A DNA stretch of 64,000 nt from Rubrivivax sp. Its GTDB lineage: Bacteria; Pseudomonadota; Gammaproteobacteria; Burkholderiales; Burkholderiaceae_C. This document shows positions 30,458-41,265 of the stretch, piece after piece (position 1 is the stretch's first letter; each line of letters begins with the position of its first letter). The notes beneath the pieces were generated by a model. The model searched no databases. It was not told the origin of the DNA and saw only the letters and a program-made list of their open reading frames with translations. The stretch spans positions 1,534,001 to 1,598,000 of the forward strand of contig JAHBZT010000001.1 of assembly GCA_019635315.1 (NCBI GenBank), in the 5' to 3' direction. Made by a program: the position numbers and the translations under genes.

Positions 30458-32395
30458 TTGTCTTTGCTGCCATCCCGGGCCCGGGCGCACACACGCGCCG
30501 GCCGGTCCCTGACCTCATCCCTCGTTTCCCTTCGTCTTCTCCGTCCGCTGCGCCCGGCCGCCGCCGCCGGTCTCGTCGCCGTGGCGGTCGCTCCGGCACA
30601 GGCCGCCGAGCAGGTCGTCGTGACGGCGTCGCGCGAGCCGCTGGCGCTGCAGCGGCTGGCCGCCGACCTGGCCGCGATCGAGGCCGACCGCGTGCAGGGC
30701 AGCAGCGCCGATTCGCTGGCCGACCTGCTGCGCCGCGAGGCCGGCGTGCAGCTCTCGCGCAACGGCGGTCCCGGCCACGCCACCGGGCTGTCGATCCGCG
30801 GCGCGCCGGCCACCCAGGTCGTCGTGCTCGTCGACGGCATGCGCGTCGGTTCGGCGACGCTGGGCAGCACGGCGCTGGAGTCGCTGCCGCTGGCCCAGGT
30901 CGATCGCATCGAGGTGCTGCGCGGCCCGGGCTCCAGCCTCTATGGCGCCGACGCGGTCGGCGGCGTGGTGCAGGTCTTCACGAAGGCCGGCGAGCCCGGC
31001 CGCCAGGTCGAGGGCCGCGCCGCCGTCGGCGGCTACGGCAGCCGCGAGCTGGCCGCCGGCCTGCGCGGCGCGCAGGGCGCGTGGGACTGGGCGGCGACGC
31101 TGTCGCACGAAGCCAGCGACGGCGTCTCGACGCTGCGGCCTGGCGACCCCTTCGGCAACCACAACCCCGACCGCGACGGCCACCGGCTCGACGCCGCGCA
31201 GCTGCGCGTGGGCTTCGCGCCGGTGCGCGGCCAGCGCCTGGGCGCGTCGTGGCTGCGCACGCGGCTGCGGTCGCAGTACGACAGCAGCGAATTCCTGCCG
31301 CCCACCTTCGCGCAGGACAACACGCCGGATTTCCGCACGCGCCAGGCGACCGAGGTCGCGACGCTGGACTGGCGCGGCACGCTCGGCGCCTCGCTCAGCG
31401 GCAGCGCGCGCGCCGCACGCAGCGTCGACGACACGCGCGACGGCGGCACGCAGACCGACCGCTTCCGCACCGAGCGGCGCCTGGTCGGCGCGCAGCTGGC
31501 CTGGAACGCCGGCGCAGCCGGGCAGCTCGTCGGCGCGCTGGAGCGGCAGGAGGACCGCGGCCGCTCGACCAGCTACGCGGCGCCGGTGCAGCGCCGCAAT
31601 ACCGCGGCGGTGCTCGAATGGACCGGCCGCGCCGGCGCCTTCGCCTGGCAGGCCGATGCCCGGCGCGACGATGCCTCGGACCACGCCGCGGTCAATACCG
31701 GGCGCCTGGGCGGGGCCGTGCAGCTCGCGCCGGGGCTGCGCCTGCGTGCGCTGGCCGGCAGCACCTTCCGCGCGCCCAGTTTCAACGACCTGTACTTCCC
31801 GGGTTATGGCGTGCCGACGCTGCGTGCCGAGCGCGGCCGCAGCGCGGAAGTCGGCCTGAGCTGGCGCCACGCCGGCGGCGAGGCCGCGCTGACGCTGTGG
31901 CGCAACCGCGTGCGCGACCTGATCGGCTACCAGCCCGACGCCAGCCAGTGCCCGCCCGACCCCGCCTATGCCTTCGGCTGCTCCGGCAACACCGCACGCG
32001 CGAAGCTGCAGGGCGCCACGCTGTCGGCGCACCAGCGTTTGTCGCCTTCGTGGACGCTGCGCGGCCAGCTCGACTTCCTCGAGGCGCGCGACGAGGCCAC
32101 CGGCCAGCGCCTGCCGCGCCGCGCCGCGCACCAGGCCAGCGCCGAGGCGGCCTGGACGCAGGGCGACTGGTCGGCCTCGGCGGCGCTGCTGCGCGTGGGC
32201 GAACGTCCCGATGCCGGCAAGCGCCTGGCCGCCGAAACCACGCTGGACCTGCAGGCCGGCTGGCGCCTTGCCAAGGGCTGGCAGCTGCAGGCCAAGCTGC
32301 TCAACGCGACCGACCGCGACCTGGAGCCGGCGCGCGACTACCAGGGCCTGGGCCGCCAGGCCTGGCTGGTGCTGCGCCACGACGCGAGCTGGTGA
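30458..32395 (+). CDS. btuB: TonB-dependent cobalamin outer-membrane receptor, BtuB type
   Basis: This roughly 645-residue outer-membrane receptor imports vitamin B12 with TonB energy. The N-terminus has a signal segment ending near PAQA, a TonB box-like QVVVTASR, then the plug domain (SLADLLRREAGVQLSRNGG, SIRGAPATQVVVLVDGMRVG, EVLRGPGSSLYGADAVGGVV) and a 22-strand barrel ending in ...HDASW with an aromatic last residue. I chose the TTG at 30458 because GGAGG lies 7 bases before it and the upstream ATG falls too near the riboswitch. It is the first gene after the riboswitch. Confidence 0.92.
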   Translation: MSLLPSRARAHTRAGRSLTSSLVSLRLLRPLRPAAAAGLVAVAVAPAQAAEQVVVTASREPLALQRLAADLAAIEADRVQGSSADSLADLLRREAGVQLSRNGGPGHATGLSIRGAPATQVVVLVDGMRVGSATLGSTALESLPLAQVDRIEVLRGPGSSLYGADAVGGVVQVFTKAGEPGRQVEGRAAVGGYGSRELAAGLRGAQGAWDWAATLSHEASDGVSTLRPGDPFGNHNPDRDGHRLDAAQLRVGFAPVRGQRLGASWLRTRLRSQYDSSEFLPPTFAQDNTPDFRTRQATEVATLDWRGTLGASLSGSARAARSVDDTRDGGTQTDRFRTERRLVGAQLAWNAGAAGQLVGALERQEDRGRSTSYAAPVQRRNTAAVLEWTGRAGAFAWQADARRDDASDHAAVNTGRLGGAVQLAPGLRLRALAGSTFRAPSFNDLYFPGYGVPTLRAERGRSAEVGLSWRHAGGEAALTLWRNRVRDLIGYQPDASQCPPDPAYAFGCSGNTARAKLQGATLSAHQRLSPSWTLRGQLDFLEARDEATGQRLPRRAAHQASAEAAWTQGDWSASAALLRVGERPDAGKRLAAETTLDLQAGWRLAKGWQLQAKLLNATDRDLEPARDYQGLGRQAWLVLRHDASW

Positions 32396-32400
32396 AGGCC

Positions 32401-33327
32401 ATGACGCGGCACCTGCTCCTGCTGCTGCACCCGTCGCTGCCGACGCTGCTGCGCCTGCTGCTCGCCAGCGCGCTGGCCGGCGGCGGCACGGCGGCGGGAG
32501 CCTTCGAGCCGCTGACCGTGCACGACGACCGCGGCGCCGCGGTCCGCTTCGAGCAGCCGCCGCAGCGCATCGTCACGCTGCTGCCTTCGCTGACCGAGAC
32601 GGTGTGCGCGGTCGGCGGCTGTGCGCGGCTGGTCGCCACCGACCGCTACTCCAACCAGCCGCCCGAGGTGCTCTCGCTGCCCAAGGTCGGTGGCCTGGAC
32701 GATGCGCAGGTCGAGCGCATCGTCGCGCTGCGCCCCGACCTCGTGCTGGCCGCGAAGTCCACGCGCGCCGTCGAGCGGCTGCAGTCGCTGGGCCTGCGCG
32801 TGCTGGCCTTCGACAGCGACACGCACGAGCAGGCGCGTGCCAGCCTGTTCGCCATCGGCCGCCTGCTCGAGGGCGAAGCCGCGGCGGCACGGGCCTGGCA
32901 GGCGGTCGAGCAGCAGCTCGCCGCCGCCGCCGCGCGCGTGCCGCCGGCCCTGCGCGGCGCGACGGTGTATTTCGAAGTCGCGGCCGACCCGTTCGCGGCC
33001 GGCGCCGCGTCCTTCGTCGGCCAGACGCTGGCGCGGCTGGGCCTCGTCAATATCGCGCCGGCGGCGATGGGGCCGTTTCCCAAGCTCAATCCCGAATTTG
33101 TCGTGCGCACGCGGCCGACCGTGGTGATGGCCGCGGCGCGCAATGCCGCCGAGATGGCGCAGCGCCCCGGTTGGGCCGGCCTGCCGGCGTTGCGCGAAGG
33201 CCGCGTCTGCGCCCTCGATGCCGCAGGCTACGAGCTGGTCACGCGGCCGGGGCCGCGCCTGGGTGCAGCCGCCGGTGCGCTGGCCGACTGCCTGGCGGCG
33301 CTGCCGCCGAACACTGCGCCGCGATGA
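32401..33327 (+). CDS. btuF: Cobalamin ABC transporter periplasmic-binding protein BtuF
   Basis: This is a 308-residue protein with a signal peptide (LLLLLHPSLPTLLRLLLASALAGG-type stretch) and a two-lobed class III binding-protein fold. It shows PQRIVTLLPSLTETVCAVG, VATDRYSNQPPEV and LRPDLVLAAKS. It should bind B12 in the periplasm and deliver it to BtuCD. A GTG at 32392, which overlaps the btuB stop, is an alternative to the ATG at 32401. Its stop overlaps the btuC ATG. The context between receptor and permease makes the B12 substrate very likely. Confidence 0.9.
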   Translation: MTRHLLLLLHPSLPTLLRLLLASALAGGGTAAGAFEPLTVHDDRGAAVRFEQPPQRIVTLLPSLTETVCAVGGCARLVATDRYSNQPPEVLSLPKVGGLDDAQVERIVALRPDLVLAAKSTRAVERLQSLGLRVLAFDSDTHEQARASLFAIGRLLEGEAAAARAWQAVEQQLAAAAARVPPALRGATVYFEVAADPFAAGAASFVGQTLARLGLVNIAPAAMGPFPKLNPEFVVRTRPTVVMAAARNAAEMAQRPGWAGLPALREGRVCALDAAGYELVTRPGPRLGAAAGALADCLAALPPNTAPR

Positions 33328-34324
33328 ACCTGTCGCACCGCTCGCTGGCCTGGGCGCTGCTGCTGGCGACGCTGGCCGGTGGCGTCGCCGGGCTGGTGGC
33401 CGGCAGCGACGGCTGGTCCTGGCGCGCGCTGCATGCGCTGGTGGATCCCGGTTCGGAGTGGCATCTCGTCGCCACCGAGATCCGGGCGCCGCGCACGCTG
33501 GGCGCCTGGTGCGCCGGCGCGCTGCTGGGGTTGGCCGGCGCCATCGCGCAGGGGCTGTTCCGCAACCCTCTGGCCGACCCCTACCTGCTGGGTTCGGCGG
33601 CCGGCGCCTCGCTGGCCGTCGTTGCCGTGCTGGCGGCCGGCGTCGCGCTGTGGCCCGGCGTGCTGCCGGCAGCGCTGGGCGGCATGGGCCTGGTCGGCGC
33701 CGCCTTCGCCGGCGCGCTGGGCGGCATCCTGCTGACGCTGCTGCTGGCCCGCGGCGCGAGCCAGACGCTGCGCCTGCTGCTGGCCGGCGTGGTGGTCGGC
33801 GTGATGCTGACCGCGGTCGCCGACCTCATCGTCACCACGGTGCCCGAGGCGCTGCGTGCACGCCAGAGCTTCATGCTCGGCCATACCGCGCTGCTCGGCT
33901 GGGACGGGGTCGCCTGGCTGGCCGGCGGGCTGCTGCTGGCGGCGCCGCTGGCCTGGCGGCTGGCGCGCACGCTGGATGCGCTGGCGCTGGGCGAGGACGG
34001 CGCGCGCAGCCTGGGCCTGGACCTGGCGCGGCTGCGCGCGGCGCTGATCGGCGCGCTGGCGCTGGCCACCGGTCTGGCGGTGTCGCAGACCGGGCTGGTG
34101 GCCTTCGTCGGCCTCGTCGCGCCGCACCTCGTGCGCCGCGCGACGACCGCGACCCACGGCTACCTGCTGCTGGCCAGCGCGGCGATGGGTGGCGTGCTGC
34201 TGCTGCTGGCCGACGTGCTGGCGCGCAGCGTGATCGCGCCGCAGGAACTGCCGGTGGGCGTGCTGACCGCGGTGCTGGGCGGTGGCTACCTGCTGGTGCT
34301 GCTGCACCGGCGCGGGGGCGCGGC

Positions 34325-34328
<4 letters not shown>
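33324..34328 (+). CDS. btuC: Cobalamin ABC transporter permease BtuC
   Basis: This is a 334-residue inner-membrane permease of the FecCD/BtuC family with about ten helices. It shows IRAPRTLGAWCAGALLGLAGA, the QGLFRNPLADPYLLGSAAGA motif and the AFVGLVAPHLVRR coupling loop. The ATG at 33324 overlaps the btuF stop, and its own stop overlaps the GTG of btuD. With BtuD it forms the B12 importer core. Confidence 0.95.
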
Positions 34329-35098
<770 letters not shown>

Positions 35099-35112
35099 CA
35101 GCATCCCGCTCC

Positions 35113-36009
35113 ATGACCGGACCCCGACGCATCGTCGCGCTGACCGAGGAGACCACCGAGTGGCTGTACCTGCTCGGCGAGCAGGATCGCCTGGTCGGCA
35201 TCAGCGGCTACACCGTGCGGCCGCGGCGCGCGCGCGAGGAGAAGCCGCGCGTGAGCCACTTCCTCGACGGCAGGATCGACCGCATCGTCGCGCTCGAGCC
35301 CGACCTCGTGATCGGCTTCTCGGACATGCAGGCGGCGCTGGCCGACAAGCTGATCCGCGCCGGGCTCAACGTGCTGGTCACCAACCAGCGCAGCGTGGCC
35401 GAGATCTTCGCCACGCTGCGGCTGGTGGCCGCGCTGATCGGCGCCGGCGCGCGCGCCGAGGCCTGGATCGCCGGCTGCCAGGCCCGCCACGCCGAAATCG
35501 CGGCCGCCGCCGCACGCTGGCCGCGCCGGCCGCGCGTCTATTTCGAGGAGTGGGACGAGCCGCTGATCAGCGCCATCCGCTGGGTGTCGGAGCTGAACGC
35601 CATCGCCGGAGGCGACGATGTCTTTCCCGAGCTGGCCGCGCAGCCTATGGGCCGCGACCGCGTGATCGCCGATGCGCTGGAGCCGGCGCGGCGCGCGCCG
35701 GACCTCATCGTCGGCTCCTGGTGCGGCAAGAAGTTCCGCCCCGAGAAGGTCGCCGCGCGGCCGGGCTGGGCGGAGGTGCCCGCGGTGCGGCGCGGGCAGC
35801 TCGCGGAGATCAAGTCCTGCGACATCCTGCAGCCGGGGCCGGCGGCGCTGACCGACGGGCTGGAGCAGCTGCACCGGCTGTGCGAGGCGGCGATGCGGGC
35901 CGCCGAGACCGGGGCCTCCGTCGCGGCACCGGGCGCCGCACAGGGCACCGCACTGGGCGCCGCCCAGGGCACCGTACAGGGCGTCCCGGCGGCCGGGCGC
36001 CACCGCTGA
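35113..36009 (+). CDS. Cobalamin-binding-type ABC substrate-binding domain protein without signal peptide
   Basis: This 298-residue protein has the BtuF/FecB fold motifs (RRIVALTEETTEWLYLLGE, LVGISGYTVRP, ALEPDLVIGFSDMQ, GSWCGKKFRPEKV), but no signal peptide is visible after the ATG at 35113. It starts 14 bp after btuD and so belongs to the B12 operon. Similar cytoplasmic cobalamin-binding-domain proteins occur in B12 clusters; the role here (carrier, sensor or salvage) is unknown. The C-terminus bears an imperfect repeat rich in Gly/Ala/Gln (GAAQGTALGAAQGTVQG). Confidence 0.8.
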   Translation: MTGPRRIVALTEETTEWLYLLGEQDRLVGISGYTVRPRRAREEKPRVSHFLDGRIDRIVALEPDLVIGFSDMQAALADKLIRAGLNVLVTNQRSVAEIFATLRLVAALIGAGARAEAWIAGCQARHAEIAAAAARWPRRPRVYFEEWDEPLISAIRWVSELNAIAGGDDVFPELAAQPMGRDRVIADALEPARRAPDLIVGSWCGKKFRPEKVAARPGWAEVPAVRRGQLAEIKSCDILQPGPAALTDGLEQLHRLCEAAMRAAETGASVAAPGAAQGTALGAAQGTVQGVPAAGRHR

Positions 36010-36127
36010 TCGGTCCCCGCGACCGTTCGGCCGCCCGCCCCCGCGTTTCGTCGCAGCGGCCTCGCGTCGCGGCGCCGCGCTGCCGATCATGCATGCATCG
36101 CCGTACCGCCCGCCACCGGAGACCACC

Positions 36128-36280
36128 ATGAACCACCGCCCGATCGAACGCGCCTCCTCGCTGGGCATGGCCTTCGTCGTGACGCTGGCCGTGCTGGGCG
36201 GCATCGACCTGATGGCGCAGCCGGATGCCGGCGGCGCGCTGTGGGCGGTGCTGGACGCGGTGGCCGCGCTGCGCGGCTGA
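36128..36280 (+). CDS. Small membrane protein of unknown function (50 aa)
   Basis: This is a 50-residue open frame, MNHRPIERASSLGMAFVVTL and onward, with one hydrophobic segment and an ordinary start context (CCGGAGACCACC before the ATG). It is followed after 5 bp by another small membrane protein on the same strand. I do not recognise the family. Similar short proteins with the GLDLMAQPD-like segment exist in Burkholderiales. It could be a spurious frame, but the ribosome site and close successor support it. Confidence 0.5.
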   Translation: MNHRPIERASSLGMAFVVTLAVLGGIDLMAQPDAGGALWAVLDAVAALRG

Positions 36281-36285
36281 ATGCG

Positions 36286-36489
36286 ATGAAGGCGCTGCTG
36301 CTCTTCGTCGCCTGGTGCCTGCTGCTGGTGCTGGCCTGGCCGGTGGCGCTGCTCGTGCTGCTGCTGGCGCCGCTGGTCTGGCTGCTGTCGCTGCCGCTGC
36401 GGCTGCTGGGCATCGGCATCGACGCGGTCTTCGCGCTGGTCAAGGCGCTGCTGATGCTGCCCGCGCGCCTGCTCGGTCACCGCGGCTGA
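36286..36489 (+). CDS. Small hydrophobic membrane protein (67 aa)
   Basis: This is a 67-residue protein, almost wholly hydrophobic, with two membrane segments (LLLFVAWCLLLVLAWPVALL and LLAPLVWLLSLPLRLLG) and a basic tail (PARLLGHRG). It starts 5 bp after the previous small gene. The function is unknown; such proteins are often listed as hypothetical in this order. The start is the ATG at 36286; another ATG at 36281 is out of frame. Confidence 0.6.
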   Translation: MKALLLFVAWCLLLVLAWPVALLVLLLAPLVWLLSLPLRLLGIGIDAVFALVKALLMLPARLLGHRG

Positions 36490-36501
36490 AGCAGCGCCGA
36501 C

Positions 36502-36972
36502 TCAGCGGTACTGCGCCGCGGTGATGAACATCGAGAAGGTCTCGCACCAGACGATGACCGCGCGCCAGGCCGCCGGGTCCACGTCGGCCGGCAGCGGCAC
36601 GATGAAGTTGTCGAAGGTCTTCACGTCGCCGACGCGCCGCATGCGCGGCTTCAGGCGTTCGAAGTCGGCCTTGGTCTCGACGAACTCGGGCGACAGGTAG
36701 AGCTTGTAGTCCGGCCCCGGCGCCAGGCGCCCCTGCAGCGCCACCGCGTCGCGCGTCAGCGTGACCCGGCCTTCGCCCCAGTGCAGCGGGTCGCTGCCCT
36801 TCAGGTCGCGGCGGAATTCGGCACTGAACAGCGCCTGCGACGCGACCGCCTGCACCTCGCTGGCGGCCGGCGCCGGCGGCGCGATCAGGATCGGCAGCGC
36901 ATAGATGCCGGCGGCAAAGCCCGCCGCGGCGACGAGGCCGTGCGAGGCGATAAGCAGCAGGGTCTTCTTCAT
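36502..36972 (-). CDS. DM13 domain protein, membrane-anchored
   Basis: This 156-residue protein has an N-terminal membrane anchor or signal (MKKTLLLIASHGLVAAAGFA) and a DM13 domain, recognised by GRVTLTRDAVALQGRLAPGP, DYKLYLSPEFVE, DVKTFDNFIVPLPADVD and the end WCETFSMFITAAQY. DM13 domains resemble electron-transfer or haem-binding folds and are often extracytoplasmic; the role here is unknown. It converges with the small membrane genes. The ATG at 36972 is chosen because the longer frame upstream is a shadow of the GNAT gene. Confidence 0.85.
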   Translation of the reverse strand: MKKTLLLIASHGLVAAAGFAAGIYALPILIAPPAPAASEVQAVASQALFSAEFRRDLKGSDPLHWGEGRVTLTRDAVALQGRLAPGPDYKLYLSPEFVETKADFERLKPRMRRVGDVKTFDNFIVPLPADVDPAAWRAVIVWCETFSMFITAAQYR

Positions 36973-37094
36973 CGGTGGAGGGCGGCCGTCGACGGCCTCC
37001 GGCGGCAGGGATCGCGCACGATCGCCGCGGCGCGCGCCGGCGTCAAGCCCGCGCCACCCTCCGGGCCGGCGCCGAGACGCTGCCCGGCCCCGGT

Positions 37095-38087
37095 TCAGCG
37101 CAGCCTGTGCACCAGCACCCGGTTGCCGTAACGCTCGTCGCCGAAGGCGTAGTCGACCGCGCCGATGTCGCGCCAGCCGAGATGGGCATAGAACGCCAGC
37201 GCCTGGCCGTTGCCTTCCCAGGCCGTCAGCCAGGCCAGTGCATCGCCGCGCCGTGCCGCCTCGTCCAGCGCGGCCTGCAGCAGGCGCCGGCCCAGGCCGC
37301 GACGCTGCTGCGCACGCTGCACGTACAGGCGCACGATCTCGGTCGCCGGACCCGGGCCGGCGGCCGCCAGCGGCGGCGGCGCCGGGCACCGCGCTTCGGC
37401 AAAGCCGAGCAGGTGGCCGGCGCGCTCGGCGACGACGAACTGCACCGCAGGGTCGGCAAGCCGCGCCGCGACGACCGCCGGCGCATGCTGCGCCAGCACC
37501 TCCGCGGCCAGCGAGGCACGCACGCCGGCCGGCGCGTAGGTTTCGAGGAAGACCTGGGCGCCGAGCACCGCCAGCGTCGCGGCGTCGGCGGCCGTCGCGG
37601 TGCGCAGGCGGACGTCCGCGGCGCCGGGGGCGGCCGCCAGCGCGCGCACGAAGGCGACGGTGCGTTCGGTCTCGGCGAAGCCCAGCGCCCGGTGCACGGC
37701 ATGGCTGGTGCTGTTCTCCAGCAGTGCATCCGAGGCGAGTTCGCGGCAACCCTGTGCCGCGCCCCAGCGCGCGGCCTCGTCGACGAGCGCACGCGCGACA
37801 CCGCGGCGGCGCCAGCCCGGCGCAACGTACAGGCCCTCGAGGAAGGCCACCGGCGAGGTCTCGCAGCCGGTGACGTAGTCGCTCCGGATCGAGGCCTCGG
37901 CCAGGCCGATCGCCTGCCCGTCGCCGGCGCGCGCCAGCCATTGCGCGTAGCGCTGCGGCTCGGTCACGAAGGCCGCCATCTCGGCCTCGTGCTCCCGGCC
38001 CGGCGTATCCGGCCACAGGGCCCCGCGCAGCGCGAGCCACTCGTCGCCGGGCGCGTGCAGCGGCTCGAGGCGCAGGGTCGGTGTCAT
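37095..38087 (-). CDS. Tandem GNAT acetyltransferase: AAC(6')-I-like domain fused to a second GNAT
   Basis: This 330-residue protein contains two acetyltransferase domains. The first (about 1-150) closely resembles aminoglycoside 6'-N-acetyltransferases type I: EWLALRGALWPD, AEASIRSDYVTGCETSPVAF, LEGLYVAPGWRRRGVARAL, and ASDALLENSTSHAVHRALGF. The second (about 155-330) is a standard GNAT with QRRGLGRRLLQAALDEAARR and FYAHLGWRDIG. Both have the acetyl-CoA loop. Whether it acetylates aminoglycosides or a native amine is unknown. It is a lone gene. The ATG at 38087 fits the first domain. Confidence 0.85.
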   Translation of the reverse strand: MTPTLRLEPLHAPGDEWLALRGALWPDTPGREHEAEMAAFVTEPQRYAQWLARAGDGQAIGLAEASIRSDYVTGCETSPVAFLEGLYVAPGWRRRGVARALVDEAARWGAAQGCRELASDALLENSTSHAVHRALGFAETERTVAFVRALAAAPGAADVRLRTATAADAATLAVLGAQVFLETYAPAGVRASLAAEVLAQHAPAVVAARLADPAVQFVVAERAGHLLGFAEARCPAPPPLAAAGPGPATEIVRLYVQRAQQRRGLGRRLLQAALDEAARRGDALAWLTAWEGNGQALAFYAHLGWRDIGAVDYAFGDERYGNRVLVHRLR

Positions 38088-38244
38088 GCGGGCAGTCGGC
38101 CGGGTCAGGCGCGGGCCGCGGGCGGCACGCCGGCGGGCACGCCGGCGGTCGATGCGCGACCGCGGGGCTGGTGCACTGGCGCCAGGCCGGTCCCCGCGCC
38201 GGCGCGCCGGGGCCGCGCGGGGCCGCGCGAGCCCGACGCCATGA

Positions 38245-38466
38245 TCAGCGGCCGCGGCCGCCGAAGGCCAGCAGCAGCACGCCGGCCGCGATGGCGCCGA
38301 CGCCGGCCCACACCGGCACGTTGACGGTCTCCTTCTGCTCGACCTTCAGCTCCAGCGGCCCGACCTTGACCGCGGTGTCCTCGCGCGTGTAGCTGAAGCC
38401 GCCGTAGACGAGCGCCAGCACGCCGGCGACGACCAGCAGCACCGCGACCAACCTGAGCATGTTCAT
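38245..38466 (-). CDS. Small two-helix membrane protein (DUF3185-like)
   Basis: This 73-residue protein has two hydrophobic segments (MLRLVAVLLVVAGVLALVYG and WAGVGAIAAGVLLLAFGG) separated by a charged loop (GFSYTREDTAVKVGPLELK). The pattern GGFSYT...LELKVEQKETVNVPVWAG recurs in many Proteobacteria as a small protein of unknown function. The start is MNM at 38466 or the second Met at 38460. It precedes no obvious partner; the dppF end lies 110 bp away. Confidence 0.75.
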   Translation of the reverse strand: MNMLRLVAVLLVVAGVLALVYGGFSYTREDTAVKVGPLELKVEQKETVNVPVWAGVGAIAAGVLLLAFGGRGR

Positions 38467-38575
38467 GCGCGATCCCGATCGTGGAAGCCCGAGAGGGCCG
38501 CGAGCATAACCCGCGGCCCCCGCCGCCACGCCCGCGGCACCGCCGCGGCAAGGCTGGCGCCGCGGCGGAGCCGGT

Positions 38576-39546
38576 TCAGCCGCGCAGGTGGCAGGCCACC
38601 CAGTGGCCGTCGCCGGTCTGCTTGAGCTGCGGCTTCTCGGTGCTGCACAGGGGCTTCTGGGCGATCGGGCAGCGGGTGTGGAAGTGGCAGCCCGAGGGCG
38701 GGCGGATGGGGCTCGGCACGTCGCCCTGCAGCGGGATGCGCTTGCGCTTCACGCTGGGGTCGGGGATGGGCACCGCGGCCAGCAGCGCCTCGGTGTAGGG
38801 GTGCTGCGGATTCGTATACAGCGCCTGGCTGGGCGCGATCTCGACGATGCGCCCGAGGTACATCACGGCCACGCGGTCGCTGGTGTGCTCGACGACGCTG
38901 AGGTCGTGCGCGATGAAGATGTAGGTCAGGTTGAACTGGCTCTGCAGGTCTTCCAGCAGGTTGATGACCTGGGCCTGGATGGACACGTCCAGCGCCGACA
39001 CCGCCTCGTCGCAGACCACCAGCTTGGGGTTGACCGCCAGCGCGCGCGCGATGCCGATGCGCTGGCGCTGGCCGCCGCTGAATTCGTGCGGGTAGCGCCG
39101 CATGTGGTCCGGGCTCAGGCCCACGGTGGCCAGCAGTTCCGCCACGCGCTGCTCGATCTCCGACGCATTCTTCGCCAAGCCGTGGATCACGATCCCCTCG
39201 CCGACGATGGCGCCCACGGTCATGCGCGGGTTCAGGCTGGCATAGGGGTCCTGGAAGATGATCTGCATGTCGCGCGCCAGCGCGCGCAGTTCCTCGCGGC
39301 CGGCGGCGGTGACGCTCTTGCCCTCGAACCAGACCTCGCCGGCGGTGGGCTCGATCAGGCGCAGGATGCAGCGGCCGGTGGTGCTCTTGCCGCAGCCGCT
39401 CTCGCCGACCACGCCCAGCGTCTCGCCGGCGGCGAGGTCGAAGCTGACGCCGTCGACGGCGTGCACGCGGTCGACCTCGCGCTGCAGCAGCCCGCCCTTG
39501 ATCGGGAAATGCTTGACGAGGTCGCGGACCTTGAGCAGCGGTTCGT

Positions 39547-39550
<4 letters not shown>
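38576..39550 (-). CDS. dppF: Peptide ABC transporter ATPase DppF-like
   Basis: This 324-residue ATPase of the oligopeptide/dipeptide family shows Walker [13 protein letters not shown], the signature [10 protein letters not shown], Walker [19 protein letters not shown], and the Opp/Dpp C-terminal Cys region ([16 protein letters not shown]). It is the second of two ATPases. Its ATG overlaps the dppD stop. It ends the operon that starts with the binding-protein gene near 45 kb. A possible 4Fe-4S site in the C-terminal extension is typical of DppD/F. Confidence 0.93.
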
Positions 39551-40527
<977 letters not shown>

Positions 40528-40592
40528 GTCAGTGGCTCCTGGGCCTGCCGCTCGACCTGCCCTGCTCGAGGCGGCCAGGGTCATCGGGCGTC

Positions 40593-41243
40593 GGCTTGCG
40601 GCGCGTTGCGGACAGTGAGCTTGCCTGCAATCGCCCTGCATTCAGGCGCCGGCGCGTCGCGCCAGGCGGTACCCGCTGCCGGCTCAGGGTTCCGCGGTCG
40701 ACGCCTTCGGCGTCGACTGCCCTGCGCTGCTCGCTTCGGGGTCGCGCCGCCCAACTCACTTCGCTCGCTGCGCTCGCTCCGTTCGGACACCGGCGGCGAG
40801 TCAGATGTGGAGGCGCGCACTGCGTGCGCGCCGACCCCGAAGCTGCGCTGCTCGGCGCTTCACTATTCGCCGGCAGCGGGTACCGCCTGGCGCGAAGTCC
40901 ACCGACAGTGGTGTTCGGACCGGTGGCGTTCCACCGCCGTGCCGCGAAGCCGCGTGGGGGCAGCCCGCAGCGCCCATGGGAGGCGCCGAGAAGCGCAGGG
41001 CTCCTGGCCGCGCGCGCAGCGCGCCTCCCCAACTGACTCGCCGCCGATGTCCGAACGGAGCGAACGCAGTGAGCGAAGTGAGTTGGCGGCGGGCCAGGGG
41101 CCCGAGCATCGCAGGGCAGTCGGCGCGCAGCGCCGACCGCCGGACTCTGGGCGCTGCGGGCTGCCCCCACGCGGCTTCGCTGCGCCAATCTGAGCAGACA
41201 CGAACGACGCACCGCGAACGTCCGCAACGCGCCGAAACCGGAC
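40593..41243. repeat. Large palindromic intergenic repeat element, copy B
   Basis: This is the same element as 188-862, in the same orientation. The near-terminal inverted repeat is a perfect 15 bp (40599-40613 with 41220-41234). Module 1 is closed by a perfect 26-bp repeat (40658-40683 with 40869-40894), and module 2 by a perfect 33-bp repeat (40944-40976 with 41148-41180). The shared core is 40745-40818 against 41019-41092, less perfect than in copy A. A hairpin at 40697-40717 differs from copy A by a paired change (A40701-T40713 in place of C316-G328). It separates dppC from dppD. Confidence 0.88.
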
Positions 41244-41265
41244 CGGAACGTACGGGACACGCGTC

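Noticed and set aside
36502-38040. Single 512-residue protein joining the DM13 and GNAT regions
   Set aside because: The upper part is out of frame with the GNAT gene; DM13 has its own signal and ATG at 36972.
40596-41201. Short proteins in copy B, and possible CRISPR-like repeats in the GAGCGA/GCGCAG microrepeat
   Set aside because: The microrepeat is too short and lacks equal spacers; no cas genes are present. The peptides mirror those of copy A.
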